64,000 nucleotides of DNA. It comes from Streptomyces diastatochromogenes. GTDB taxonomy: Bacteria > Actinomycetota > Actinomycetes > Streptomycetales > Streptomycetaceae. The stretch is from the NCBI GenBank assembly GCA_001418405.1, contig LIQL01000039.1, forward strand, positions 1 to 64,000, written 5' to 3'. Positions 43,653-53,022 of the stretch are shown one piece after another; the first letter of the stretch is position 1; every line of letters begins with the position of its first letter. The notes below the pieces were generated by a model, which saw only the letters and a program-made list of their open reading frames with translations, did no database searches and was not told the origin of the DNA. Both the position numbers and the translations under genes were made by a program.

Positions 43653-44325
43653 CGTGATCACGCCCTGCACCAGACGACCCTCGGCGGCCCCGAAGTCCTC
43701 CAACTGACCGAGCTTCCCCGGCCCGCGCCCGGCCCCGGCCAGATCCTCGTCGCCGTGCACGCCGCCGGACTCAACCCCACGGACTTCAAGCACCGAGCCC
43801 TGCGCATCTTCCTGCCGTCCCCGCCGCTGACCCTCGGCTGGGACGTCTCCGGCACCGTGGTGGAGACCGGCTACGGGGTCACCCTCTTCCGGCCCGGTGA
43901 CGAGGTGTTCGGCATGCTGCCCTACCCGCACGGGGCCGGTTCCCACGCCGAGTACGTGACCGGACCCGCCCGCGCCTTCGCCGCCAAGCCGGCCGGGATC
44001 GACCACGTCCAGGCGGCCGCTCTGCCGCTCGCCGCGCTCACCGCCTGGCAGGCCCTCGTCGACACCGCGGGACTCCGGGCCGGTCAGCGCGTGCTGATCC
44101 ACGCCGCGGCCGGCGGCGTCGGCCATCTCGCCGTCCAGATCGCCAGGGAGCGCGGCGCGCACGTCACCGGGACGGCGAGCGCCCCCAAGCACGACTTCCT
44201 GCGCGAACTCGGCGCGGACGCCTGCATCGACCACCGCTCCGAGGACTTCACCGACACCGAGAAGCGCTACGACGTCGTCCTCGACGCCCTCGGCGGACAG
44301 ACCGCCACCCGCTCCGTCTGGCCGA
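43653..44325 (+). pseudogene. Medium-chain dehydrogenase/quinone oxidoreductase, both ends lost
   Basis: The frame gives HALHQTTLGGPEVLQLTE, LNPTDFKHRALRI, LGWDVSGTVVE and the NAD(P)-binding GQRVLIHAAAGGVGHLAVQIA, ending LDALGGQTATRSV. No start codon is in frame (GTG 43654 is out of frame) and after 44325 the C-terminal third is missing. The 3' end abuts a phosphotransferase gene in the opposite direction whose end is also affected. The 5' side lies 108 bases from an IS end. Not functional as it stands. Confidence 0.8.
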
Positions 44326-45238
44326 CCGTCGCCGTGAGGCGTCGCAGTGCGGCGTGGGCGGGCGGGCCCCAACTGGGCTTGCCTCCCGGCCGGCCGCGTA
44401 CGCCGGCGTCCGCGATGTGGATGCCGGCGAGGGCGCGCAGCACCGCCCAGCCGCGGGCGCGACGCAGGGTCGCCGCGTCCGGGCTCGGCCGGTAGGTCTC
44501 GTGGAAGCGGTCGACGGCACCGTCCGGGAGCAGGATCCAGGCGGCGGCGAGGTCGCAGGCCGGGTCGCCGGCGAAGAGGTCGCCGAAGTCGATCACACCG
44601 GAGAACGTGCCGTTCTCGGTCAGGACGTTGGCCGGGTGCAGGTCGCCGTGGAGCCAGAGGCGCGGACCTGTCCACTCCGGCGCCGCGGCGGCGTCCGCCC
44701 AGACCGCACGGACCGCGTCCGGGTCACGAATCAAGCCCAGTTCGGTGGCCGCGGCGAGCCCGTGGGCGAAGCGTTCGGCCTGGCCGGTCAACGGTCCCCC
44801 GCGGTCTCGGCCTGCCGGCGCCCCGTCGGGGGCGGGCCGGTGAAGAGCGGTCAGGAAGGCTGCCAGGCTGACCGCCGCCTCCGCGGAACGCGTCGCGGGG
44901 GCGCGGTCGGCAGGCTCGCCCGGCACCCACGTGGTGACGAGCCAGGGCCGCGGAAACCGTTCGGAGGGCTCACCGAGGCGCTGCGGGACGGGGATCTGCA
45001 ACGGAAGGTGCGGGGCGAGGGCGGGCAGCCAGACGTGCTCCTTGCGCAGCAGCGCGTCCGCGGACTGCGTCGCCCAGGGCAACCGCACCGCGAGGTCGTC
45101 GCCGAGCCGCCACATCTGGTTGTCCCACCCGAGCGCCCCGAGCTTCAGCGGACGATCCGCCAGATCGGGGTGCTGCTCGCGCAACAGGTCACGGACCATG
45201 TCCGCTGTGATGTCCCTCGTGGAGTCGATGGTTGTCAT
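44267..45238 (-). CDS. Aminoglycoside phosphotransferase-family kinase with run-on C-terminus
   Basis: 323 codons. Brenner-type motif LWLHGDLHPANVL (catalytic Asp, Asn) and VIDFGDLFAGDPACDLA (metal Asp) are intact. It starts at ATG 45238. The domain should end near SWGPPAHAALRRLTA; the last about 20 codons are antisense to the broken dehydrogenase gene, showing that the original stop was lost in the same deletion. It may still be active. The substrate is unknown. The 594-base upstream region holds two overlapping palindromes and a hexanucleotide tract. Confidence 0.75.
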   Translation of the reverse strand: MTTIDSTRDITADMVRDLLREQHPDLADRPLKLGALGWDNQMWRLGDDLAVRLPWATQSADALLRKEHVWLPALAPHLPLQIPVPQRLGEPSERFPRPWLVTTWVPGEPADRAPATRSAEAAVSLAAFLTALHRPAPDGAPAGRDRGGPLTGQAERFAHGLAAATELGLIRDPDAVRAVWADAAAAPEWTGPRLWLHGDLHPANVLTENGTFSGVIDFGDLFAGDPACDLAAAWILLPDGAVDRFHETYRPSPDAATLRRARGWAVLRALAGIHIADAGVRGRPGGKPSWGPPAHAALRRLTATVGQTERVAVCPPRASRTTS

Positions 45239-45360
45239 GCGGAGCAACGGTAGTTGGAGAGCGGCCGGTCGGGGCACCGACCTGCTCGACGGTTCCTGGG
45301 GTACCCCGTTCGTCGAGGGCCGTGGAGCTGGCGCCGAGGCCCTCGGAGGCGCGGCCACGG

Positions 45361-45399
45361 CGGTGTCAACCGATCGGTTGACACCGGTGTCAACCGATC
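45361..45399. promoter_or_regulatory. Two overlapping perfect palindromes
   Basis: 45361-45386 is a perfect 26-bp palindrome (half GGTGTCAACCGA) and 45372-45399 a perfect 28-bp palindrome sharing the middle half. The result is three half-sites in alternating orientation, as expected for cooperative binding of dimeric repressors. It lies 123 bases upstream of the phosphotransferase start. Confidence 0.65.
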
Positions 45400-45460
45400 C
45401 GCGCGTCGCGGTGAGCCGGTCCGACGACGCCACGCAGCCGGCTGCGGCCCAGGATGGATA

Positions 45461-45520
45461 CGCATACGCATACGCATACGCATACGCATACGCATAGGGA
45501 TAGGGATACCGATACGGATA
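45461..45520. repeat. Hexanucleotide tandem repeat tract
   Basis: Six perfect ACGCAT units (45461-45496) followed by four variants ending in AT (AGGGAT twice, ACCGAT, ACGGAT). 60 bases in 6-base register, rare in high-G+C DNA and prone to length change by slippage. Confidence 0.85.
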
Positions 45521-45832
45521 GGGCCCGGAAGTCCCAACACATATGACAGGCATCGGAGTTGATGGGATGTGAGCCCCGTGAAGGATGGCGAAAAGGCCGC
45601 CAAGCGTGTCCGGGCCGTCATCGGAGTTTCTGCTTCCGGCCTCGTCAGCTCTCCGACGCCGACGGCGCACGGAACCCCACGTGCCGTGGGCCGTCGGCCC
45701 CGCCTGTCCGCAGCCCGCATCCGCGCCGGGCTGCGGGCGGGCATCGGGATCGCGGTCCGCACGAAGGCGGCGACGAAGCTGTCCGTGTTGCGCACCCGTA
45801 CCCGCACCCCCTGGAGTTCAAGGAGCACCACG

Positions 45833-46429
45833 ATGACTGACCTCGACCGTGCCTTGAGTGCGGCCGCCAGGCACGGCGACGCCGATGCCGTGCGCGCCGC
45901 CCTCGACGGAGGTGCCGCGGTGGACACCCGTGACGCACACCGCCGCACGCCCCTGCTGCTGGCCGCGCTCGGCGACCACGTACCGGCCGCCGAGGTGCTG
46001 GTGGCCGCCGGCGCCGACCCGAACGCCCAGGACGCCCGGGACGACAGTCCGTGGCTGGTCACCGGCGTCACCGGCAGCGTCGCCATGATGCGTGCCCTGC
46101 TCCCGGCCGGGCCCGACCTGACGGTGACCAACCGCTTCGGCGGCACGTCCCTCATCCCGGCTGCCGAGCGCGGTCACGTCGCCTACGTGCGTGCCGTGCT
46201 CCGAGAGACCGACATCGACGTCGACCACGTGAACCGGCTCGGCTGGACCGCGCTGTTGGAGGCCGTGATCCTCGGCGACGGCGGCAGCGCCCACCAGGAG
46301 ATCGTCGAGCTGCTGATCACCGCCGGCGCGACCCTGAACCTGCCCGACAAAGACGGCGTCACCGCCCTCAGGCACGCCGTGCGTCATGGGTACACCGAGA
46401 TCGCCGACCTGCTCAAGGTCATCCGGTGA
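45833..46429 (+). CDS. Ankyrin-repeat protein
   Basis: 198 residues made of about five ankyrin repeats: LSAAARHGDADAVRAALDGG, HRRTPLLLAALGDHVPAAEV, LVAAGADPNAQDARDDSPW and WTALLEAVILGDGGSAHQEI show the TxL and GAD patterns. No signal peptide, so cytoplasmic; a protein-binding role. ATG 45833 follows AAGGAG. It overlaps the start of the next gene (GTGA), so the two are cotranscribed; in several bacteria such ankyrin proteins are paired with secreted partners. Confidence 0.85.
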   Translation: MTDLDRALSAAARHGDADAVRAALDGGAAVDTRDAHRRTPLLLAALGDHVPAAEVLVAAGADPNAQDARDDSPWLVTGVTGSVAMMRALLPAGPDLTVTNRFGGTSLIPAAERGHVAYVRAVLRETDIDVDHVNRLGWTALLEAVILGDGGSAHQEIVELLITAGATLNLPDKDGVTALRHAVRHGYTEIADLLKVIR

Positions 46430-47580
46430 CGCGGGCCGTGCCCCGGCGGAGGGCTCTGTCGGCCGTCCGCGCCTCGGCCGTCGTCGCCTCCCTCGCGCTC
46501 GTCGTCACGGGGTGCACCGCCGGTGGGGCGGACGGCGCGGCGGCACCGCACGACGGTACGCCGTCCGCCGTGGCGAAGAGGGTCCCCGCGCCCGCCGGCC
46601 GGACGCCCGACGGCACCGTGCTCGTCGCCGACTTCGGCGCCGACACCGTGACGTTCGTCGATCCCGCCCGCGGCGCCTTCGACTCCGTACGCGTCGGCAC
46701 CGCCCCGTACGGGCTGGCCGTCGGCGACGACGGCCGTGCCTGGGTCGCCACCGCCGAGGGCGTCGCCGTCGTCGACACCGCCGAACGCCGGCGGATCACC
46801 CGCATCCCGTATGAGACGAAGGGCATCGGCAAGCCGACGCACGGCGAATACCGCGGCGGCGGCATGGGCATCGCGCTCGCCCCTCACGGCCGTCATGCGT
46901 ACGTCGGAGTCAACCGGCCCGGCGGCAACGGCACCGTCGAGGCGATCGACACCCGCAGCCTGAAGGTCACCGGGGTCGCCGAGGTGGGCCGCCGTCCGTT
47001 CGACGTGGACGTCGCACGCGACGGGCACGAGGTGTACGCCACGGATCACGACTCTTTCGACGTCACCGTGGTGACCCCGGGCTCCCTCCGTACCCGGCGC
47101 ATCGAGGTCGCCCCCTACGGGACCGAAGGCGGCCTGGGATCCTGGCTCAAGCCGCACTACACCGCCGTACGCCCGTCGGACGGCAGGTTGCTGCTGCCGT
47201 TCGAAGGGGAGCGGCTGGCCGTGGTCGACCCGGAGACGGGCCGCACGCGCATCGAGCGGATGACCGCCGACACCCACCAGCACGGCGTCACGATCACCGA
47301 CGACGGCACGCTGTTCGCCGTCGGCATTGGCCCCATCGACCCCTCCCGGGACAAGGGCCCGTCGCTGACCGTGCGCGCCCCGCAGGGCCAGGAGAAGGTG
47401 ATCCCGCTGGACGGTCCCCACGAGGACGTCGCGGTCTCGCCCGACGGCCGCACCGCCTACGTCACAGGCGGCTTCACCCGCGACGGCTACTGGAACGGCA
47501 TCTCCGTCGTCGACGTGGACTCCGGCACCGTCCGGCGCCTCGCCGCGGGCGACCGCCCCTTGGGCATCACGATCCTCTGA
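46426..47580 (+). CDS. YncE-like beta-propeller lipoprotein
   Basis: 384 residues. A lipoprotein signal is present (SALVVTGCTAGG-like, Cys near 27). The rest is a seven-bladed propeller with YVTN-type repeats: GTVLVADFGADTVTFVDP, PYGLAVGDDGRAWVATAEG, RRPFDVDVARDGHEVYATDH, HEDVAVSPDGRTAYVTGG. GTG 46426 overlaps the ankyrin gene stop. Probably an extracytoplasmic scaffold or binding protein. Confidence 0.82.
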   Translation: MTRAVPRRRALSAVRASAVVASLALVVTGCTAGGADGAAAPHDGTPSAVAKRVPAPAGRTPDGTVLVADFGADTVTFVDPARGAFDSVRVGTAPYGLAVGDDGRAWVATAEGVAVVDTAERRRITRIPYETKGIGKPTHGEYRGGGMGIALAPHGRHAYVGVNRPGGNGTVEAIDTRSLKVTGVAEVGRRPFDVDVARDGHEVYATDHDSFDVTVVTPGSLRTRRIEVAPYGTEGGLGSWLKPHYTAVRPSDGRLLLPFEGERLAVVDPETGRTRIERMTADTHQHGVTITDDGTLFAVGIGPIDPSRDKGPSLTVRAPQGQEKVIPLDGPHEDVAVSPDGRTAYVTGGFTRDGYWNGISVVDVDSGTVRRLAAGDRPLGITIL

Positions 47581-47905
47581 CCGGCGGGGACGAGGAACTG
47601 CGGCTGGTCGTGGCAGCGGGTGACCGGGTGAGACGGTGCGGCGCAGGTCCGAGACATCCGCCCTGTGGCAGATCGTGTCCACTGCCGGCCGGACCCCGGT
47701 GGGCGACGGCTGCGCTGGGCGGAGCTCGCACGGCGCACCGGCGACCCGATCGTCCGTGAGGGGCACTGACTTTCGTTACGCAGCGACCCTGACGACCGTA
47801 AGAACAAAGAGAGTTGGGCGTCGACCGCCGTCGCTTGCCTCGCGGCGGCGGCCGTTGCGGGGGAGGACCGGCGCGGCTTCGGTCGAGGCCGCGCCTCGGA
47901 CGTCG
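47581..47905. other. Intergenic region, no recognised gene
   Basis: 325 bases. One stretch on the plus strand (to the TGA at about 47768) reads LRWAELARRTGDPIVREGH, which looks like the end of a gene, but no start or full-length frame is visible. It may be a remnant. Confidence 0.3.
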
Positions 47906-49504
47906 TCAGCGGCGGGTGACCGCGTCGGCGGAGAGCCCGCGGTCAGCGAGCTGTTGGGCGTAGAGACTGGTGGGGAGGGTGTGGTGGCCGGGTGACTGGA
48001 CCTGTCCGTCGCTTCCGCTCTGGAGGGCTCCGGTGCAGCCGATGGCCCAGTTGTGGGCGGTGGGGGGTTCCTGGACCATGTAGCTCTGGGTGGTGCAGTT
48101 GTACGCGGTGCTGTTGGCGTCGGACCAGCCGTGACCGCCACCGCGGGTGCCGTTGTTGACCAACAGCAGCGAGCCGTCGAGCGTGACGTTGTCATAGAGG
48201 GTGCCGCTGCCCCAGCGCTGGTGGCCGCCGGCGTCGTAGGTGTCCTTGACCAGGGTGGCCTTGCAGTCGACGAAGGAGTTCGGGCCGGCCTGGCGGCCGT
48301 AGGTGGTGAAGGCGTGGACCTTGGTGGCGGTCACCGCACAGTCCTGGACGAGGTTCTGCTGACCTTGGAGCAGGTACGCCTCGGAGCGGGCGGAGCTGTC
48401 GGTGGTCAGCATGTCCAGGGCCTGGGTGCGCAGGACGGAGATGCGACGGGACTGGGGACCGAGCGCGGTCTGACCGCTGCCGCCGAAGTGCCGCCAGGTG
48501 ACGCCGGCGATCCAGGAGTCCTGGACGGCGTTGAACTCCCAGGGCGCGGCGTTGTAGAAGGTCTTGGCGTAGTCCGGGGCGGCGGCCATGGCCCGGCCGT
48601 CCAGGGAGAGGTCCTCGATGCCGACGTGGTCGATGCGCGGGAAGGAGTAGCGGTAGACGGTGGCGCGGGTGTACTGCTTCTCCAAGGCGTTGGTGAGCGG
48701 AACGTCGAGGGTGATCCGCCGCCCCTTGATCGCGGTGATCTTCCGCTCGAAGCGCAGGCTCCAGTTGGGGGTGAAGATGCCGTGCATGCCGATCGCGTCG
48801 ATCCACGCCTGGGTGGTGGGCCGCTCCACCACCACCTCGTCGCCGACCTTGAGTCCCGTGGTGCCGGCGAGGGTGAGGCCGGTCGCCCCGACGGGCACGT
48901 AGCCGTCGGTGACTGGCTCCGCGTCACCGACCCGGGTGTACGAGGACTTCTTGCCGATCGTGATCAGCGTCCGAGCGGTAGCCGTGTCCGCGACCAGCGT
49001 GGTGCCCGAGGCCCCGCTGCCGGCCCCGCGCAGGACGACTCCGCCGGCGTCGAGGTGGAGTTGGCCGGCGATGTGGTAGCTGCCCGGCGCTAGTTGGACC
49101 GCGCCGCGCACACCGTCCTTGCCCACGGGCAGGGCGGACGCCTTGTCGAGTGCGGCCTGGATCGCGGCGGTCGCATCGCCGGCGCCGGGGGCAGACACGG
49201 TCACCCGAGTCGCGACCTTCGGCAGCGGGACGCCCCCGCCTTCGTAGCCGGCGTAGGAGTAGTCGGGTACGCGGTTGCCCTGTGCGTCCCGCCCGTAGAC
49301 CAGCCGTCCGCCCTTGGTGCTGATCCACGTACCACCGACGGGGGAAGCGGACGCCGCCGAACGCTTCCCGGCCCCGGTACCTGTGTCAGGGCTGCCCTGG
49401 GCCGCCGCCTGGGTGATCACGACAGCTGCGACCCCGGCGACCACGGCCCCCGCCGACGCCCACGCGTACCGGCGACTGCGCGTCCGGTTCCTGACCTGAT
49501 CCAC
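47906..49504 (-). CDS. Secreted right-handed beta-helix protein (pectate-lyase-3-like)
   Basis: 532 residues. A signal peptide is present (basic RNRTRSRRYAW, hydrophobic AGAVVAGVAAVVITQAAA, cleavage near 36). The domain starts with DATAAIQAALDKASALP and GAVQLAPGSYHIAGQLHLDA, the N-cap of pectate-lyase superfamily helices, then coils with stacked Asn/Ser (LVQDCAVTATKVHAFTTYG, NVTLDGSLLLVNNGTRGG). Likely a polysaccharide lyase or hydrolase; the catalytic residues are not clear. GTG 49504 follows GGGAG. Confidence 0.78.
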   Translation of the reverse strand: MDQVRNRTRSRRYAWASAGAVVAGVAAVVITQAAAQGSPDTGTGAGKRSAASASPVGGTWISTKGGRLVYGRDAQGNRVPDYSYAGYEGGGVPLPKVATRVTVSAPGAGDATAAIQAALDKASALPVGKDGVRGAVQLAPGSYHIAGQLHLDAGGVVLRGAGSGASGTTLVADTATARTLITIGKKSSYTRVGDAEPVTDGYVPVGATGLTLAGTTGLKVGDEVVVERPTTQAWIDAIGMHGIFTPNWSLRFERKITAIKGRRITLDVPLTNALEKQYTRATVYRYSFPRIDHVGIEDLSLDGRAMAAAPDYAKTFYNAAPWEFNAVQDSWIAGVTWRHFGGSGQTALGPQSRRISVLRTQALDMLTTDSSARSEAYLLQGQQNLVQDCAVTATKVHAFTTYGRQAGPNSFVDCKATLVKDTYDAGGHQRWGSGTLYDNVTLDGSLLLVNNGTRGGGHGWSDANSTAYNCTTQSYMVQEPPTAHNWAIGCTGALQSGSDGQVQSPGHHTLPTSLYAQQLADRGLSADAVTRR

Positions 49505-50029
49505 TGGGGGCTCCCGTTGCGGTGTGGGGATGATCTGTGCTGGTCAAGATGGCGAGCCGGGGTGGGAAGTTCGGGGATCGACAGATGCTTGGGACGCCCT
49601 TGGCGATTTCGAGGCGAAACGATGGCCAAGCGCTGCTCCAGACACGAGGGCGCGCCAGGAATGGGGGGTGAGGGGGCAGGAGTTGGCCTTTGCCCACCTG
49701 CCCACCTGCCCGCTGCCCCGCTCCTGGCTCGTCGCCCGACACGCCGCCGGTGTCCGACTGTCCTCCGTGGGCTTCTCGGCCGTGCCCGCTGGTGCCCGCT
49801 GGTGCCCGCTGGTGCCCGCGACGCGCGACGGGACGCGCACCATCCCCGCTGCGACCAGCGCGGCCCCTGCCACGCGTTCGCTCGGAACAGGCCCCGGCCG
49901 CTGAAGGTGTCGCTGCCCAGGGCGATGCGCACGCCCGGATCGGCGACCTCCTTGACGTTGTCTCGACCGTCCGGATGGATGGCCGACGACCACAGCCCGG
50001 CCGCCCGCTGGCCGTGGCCCGGGCCGGGC
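49505..50029. other. Intergenic region with tandem decamers
   Basis: 525 bases without a sure gene. Four copies of a 10-base unit (GGTGCCCGCT type) occupy 49781-49820. A minus-strand stretch around 49860-49960 reads VADPGVRIALGSDTFSGRG, protein-like but without start or recognised family; possibly a remnant. Confidence 0.4.
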
Positions 50030-51124
50030 CTACTCCGAGGGGTCGCGCAGACGCACGGCGAGGGCGGCGATGTCGTCGTCGAGGCGTCCTTTGCTGTAAC
50101 GGAGGAGGTCGCGGTGAAGAGCCGTGAGCAGCTCGTGGGGCTGCCTCGGCAGCTGTCGGCGCATCCAGGCGGCCAGCGGGAAGAACTCGCCGTCGCGGGC
50201 GCGGGCCTCGGTGACCCCGTCGGTGTAGAGGAGCAGCAGGTCGCCGGGGGAGAAGTCGAAGGCGTCGATGGTGTAGTGATCGCCGATCAGCTCCGCGAGG
50301 TTGAGCAGCGGCGAGGGGGAGGTGGGTTCGAGGGCGCGGAGTTCACCGTGGTTCAGGAGCAGCGGCGGCGGGTGTCCGCAGTTGAGGATCTCGATGCGCC
50401 CGCCCCTGTGCGGCATCTCGGCGAGCAGGGCGGTGGCGAAGCGCTCCACCGGCCCCTCGGCGGGGAAGGCGGCGTTGTAGCGGGCGCAGCTGGCGTCCAG
50501 GCGGCGCGCCACGCTGACCATGTCGGCCTCGCCGTACGCCGCCTCCCGGAAGGAGTTGACGATCGCCGCGGCCGCCCCCACGGCCGGCAGCCCCTTCCCC
50601 CGCACGTCGCCGATGAGCATCCTGACCCCGTATCGGGTGTCGACCACCTCGAAGAAGTCCCCACCGATACGGGCCTCCGCCGCGGCCGCGACGTACAGCG
50701 ACTCGATCTCGATGTTCCCGAAGCGGCGCGGCATCGGGCTCAGCACCACCTGCTGCGCCGCATCGGCGACGAGCCGCACCTGAAAGAGGGTCCGCTCCCG
50801 TTGGAGCCGGACGTGGCTTCCGTACGCCGCCGCCACGGTGACCGCGATGATCCCCCCGGCCGTCCACCACGTCCCCAGACCGGGGAACACGATGCTGAGG
50901 CCGATCATCAGGAAGAGGCAGACCGTCCCCAGCAGGACGGTGGGCAGCACCGGCCACATGGCGGCGGCGAGGGCCGGTGCCGCGGGCAGGAGACGGCTGA
51001 AGGCCATCTCCGGGGGAGTGGTGTAGGCCAGGCTGGCGATGACGACGGTGAGGACGACCGGCGAGAGCCGCACGAGCCTCCACCGGCCGTATCGAAGGAG
51101 CCGCTGCCGCCCAGACCCAGTCAC
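50030..51124 (-). CDS. SpoIIE/PP2C-type protein phosphatase with membrane anchor
   Basis: 364 residues. Three to four N-terminal membrane helices (residues 20-105) precede the PP2C-like SpoIIE domain: VLSPMPRRFGNIEIESLYVA, ARIGGDFFEVVDTRYGVRMLIGDVRGKG (metal Asp residues), PVERFATALLAEM, LLLYTDGVTEARAR and RLDDDIAALAVRL. These enzymes dephosphorylate anti-anti-sigma factors. GTG 51124 with GGAGC upstream. No partner anti-sigma gene is nearby. Confidence 0.9.
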   Translation of the reverse strand: MTGSGRQRLLRYGRWRLVRLSPVVLTVVIASLAYTTPPEMAFSRLLPAAPALAAAMWPVLPTVLLGTVCLFLMIGLSIVFPGLGTWWTAGGIIAVTVAAAYGSHVRLQRERTLFQVRLVADAAQQVVLSPMPRRFGNIEIESLYVAAAAEARIGGDFFEVVDTRYGVRMLIGDVRGKGLPAVGAAAAIVNSFREAAYGEADMVSVARRLDASCARYNAAFPAEGPVERFATALLAEMPHRGGRIEILNCGHPPPLLLNHGELRALEPTSPSPLLNLAELIGDHYTIDAFDFSPGDLLLLYTDGVTEARARDGEFFPLAAWMRRQLPRQPHELLTALHRDLLRYSKGRLDDDIAALAVRLRDPSE

Positions 51125-51428
51125 GCTCCACAGAATATCTATACAAAGCAGACAAAGCGCCCTGATGGGCCGGAGTCGGGCCGCTTGTCGCCGGCCGGTC
51201 TTGGCGTGCCGCCACGGTTTCGATGCTCGCCGTCCCGGGCCGCGCCGGTGTCGCCCGGTCCCGCGGTCCTCTGCCGCGCCACGGCGCGGCCCGGCACCGC
51301 AGCCCGTGGCGCGCGGCCGTTCACCTCGGTGGCGGATGCCGAGGCCGGCGCGGTCGTGAAGCTGCTGTGCGGCGGCTCGGCAGCCCCGGCCTGCGTGAAT
51401 CGGCTTCCGTGTCCGCTATCCCTCGCGG
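51125..51428. other. Intergenic region, no gene seen
   Basis: 304 bases. AT-richer at 51125-51165 (promoter region of the phosphatase gene), then G+C-rich with no convincing frame. Confidence 0.4.
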
Positions 51429-51899
51429 CTATCCCTCGCGGCCTGTTCGACGGGCCAGGGCCTGGCCCGCGCCCTGGTTGGCGACGAGTGCGCGCAGGAA
51501 GCCCCGGACGGCGTCGAGGTCGTGGCCGGCGGCGGCCTTGGCGATCCGTGCGTTCAGCTCCGCCTCGGCCTCGGTGACGCCGCGGGCCGTGCGATGGCCG
51601 GCCGGGGTGAGTGTGAGCTGCACGTGCCGCCGGTCCTCGGCGCCCTCCTCGCGGCGGACCAGGCCGGCGGCCACCAGGCGGTCGACCAGTCGACTGGGGT
51701 TGCCGCCGCTCTCGCAGACCAGCAGCGCGCCGAGCCCGGACAGGGTGAGCGGCTGACGCTCCGCCAGGAGCCGCAGCACCTCACCTTGGGCGGGCGTCAC
51801 GCCCAGTGGTCGCAGGGCCGCCGCCAGCATCCGGTTGCCCTCGCGCTGAGCGGCGAGCACCAGATAACGCACCTCTTCCACCGCATCCATCGCATCCAT
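51429..51899 (-). CDS. MarR-family regulator
   Basis: 156 residues. Winged helix: LGVTPAQGEVLRLLAERQPL, then LSGLGALLVCESGGNPSRLVDRLVAAGLV and the wing RREEGAEDRRHVQLTLTPAG. ATG 51899 with further ATGs at 51890 and 51935. It is divergent from the dehydrogenase at 52024; the intergenic AT-rich stretch around 51895-52000 should hold its operator. Cys in the recognition helix region (LVCESGG) could sense oxidants or electrophiles, an inference. Confidence 0.85.
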   Translation of the reverse strand: MDAMDAVEEVRYLVLAAQREGNRMLAAALRPLGVTPAQGEVLRLLAERQPLTLSGLGALLVCESGGNPSRLVDRLVAAGLVRREEGAEDRRHVQLTLTPAGHRTARGVTEAEAELNARIAKAAAGHDLDAVRGFLRALVANQGAGQALARRTGREG

Positions 51900-52023
51900 A
51901 TCCAAAAGATTACACGGCATTGATTGATACGGCATCGAGCCACCGGGTCCGGCATTGAGGGCCTCGCCCTCCCGATAGATGTCGTATAACTTGATGACGC
52001 GACATGGGAAGTGGTGAGGAACC

Positions 52024-52824
52024 ATGGACGAGATCGCCTTCCGGAAGATCCTCGTCGAGCACTTCGGCGGACCCGACGTGCTGCGCACCGTGCGGGCGAC
52101 GCTGCCCGCACCCGCGCCCGGCTACGCCCGCGTCAAGGTGCTGGCCGCCGGCGTCGGCCTGACCGACGCGATGGCCCGTTCGGGCGACTACCTCCTGCAG
52201 CGCAGGACACCCTTCACCCCGGGCTACGAACTCGCCGGCGAAGTCGTCGACTTCACGACCGCAGACACGCCCGCGCCCTCCTGGCTGCGGCCCGGTGCCC
52301 GAGTGGCCGCCGCGCTGACCCGGATGGGCGGCTACGCGGAGTACGTCACCCTGCCGCTGTGGCAGCTGGTTCCGCTCCCCGACGGCCTGGACCCCCATAT
52401 CGCCGCCGCCGTCCCCCTGGACCAAAACGACCGCGAACCGGGCGGCGTCCAGGCCGTCTTCGACCACATCGGCGGCCCGGCCCTGCGCAAGGGATACCGG
52501 GTACTGGCCCCCGGCGGGGTGCTGGTGAGCTACGCGGCCAGCGGCCGGCCCGGCCGGATCGTCGGCGACACGCTGCGAGCGGCGGCCCGCGTGACGCTGT
52601 TGAACCTGCGCCAGGGCCGCCGCACCGCCCTGGCCATGGTCCGGGAGATCCGCGCCGACCACGCCCGCTATCGCGCCGCGCTGACCGAACTCCTCGCCCT
52701 GGCCCATGCCGGCACGACCGCGCCGCAGATCACCACCGCACCGCTGACCGAGGCCGCGGCCGTCCACACCGACCTCGAACGCCGCGCCCTCACCGGCAAG
52801 GCCGTCCTCACCACAGACGGCTGA
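52024..52824 (+). pseudogene. Medium-chain dehydrogenase with NAD(P)-binding region deleted in frame
   Basis: The frame is open for 266 residues, but family members have about 330-340. The N-terminal GroES-like domain (FGGPDVLRTVRATLPAPAPG, FTPGYELAGEVVD) and the C-terminal part (GGVQAVFDHIGGPALRKGYR, LTEAAAVHTDLERRALTGK) are normal. Between AAVPLD and QNDREPGGVQ about 70 residues, including the Rossmann GxGxxG motif, are missing. It cannot bind cofactor normally. ATG 52024, divergent from MarR. Confidence 0.65.
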
Positions 52825-53022
52825 ACGGATTTGTCCGCCGCCCGGGCCGGCGCCGACGACGTTGGTGCCACGAGCGAGAGGCGGCCGGTCGAGCACGCCG
52901 CCCGAGTGCTCGTCGACCACCTCCCCGACCACCTCTCCGACCACCTCCTCGGCCAGCGGCCTCGCAGCCCGCATGACGCACGGGGAGGCGTACCGACGGT
53001 CGGGAAAGGTGACTGGCCCCGG

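Larger units (their letters stand above)
45239..45832. other. Regulatory region between phosphotransferase and ankyrin gene
   Basis: 594 bases. Contains overlapping palindromes (45361-45399) and a 60-base hexamer tract (45461-45520). The phosphotransferase frame stays open across the tract, giving Ala-Tyr dipeptides, but no start codon with a ribosome binding site makes this likely to be translated. No gene is convincing at 45553-45832. Confidence 0.5.

Noticed and set aside
45461-45520. Possible CRISPR-like repeat
   Set aside because: Units are 6 bases without spacers; a microsatellite, not a CRISPR array.
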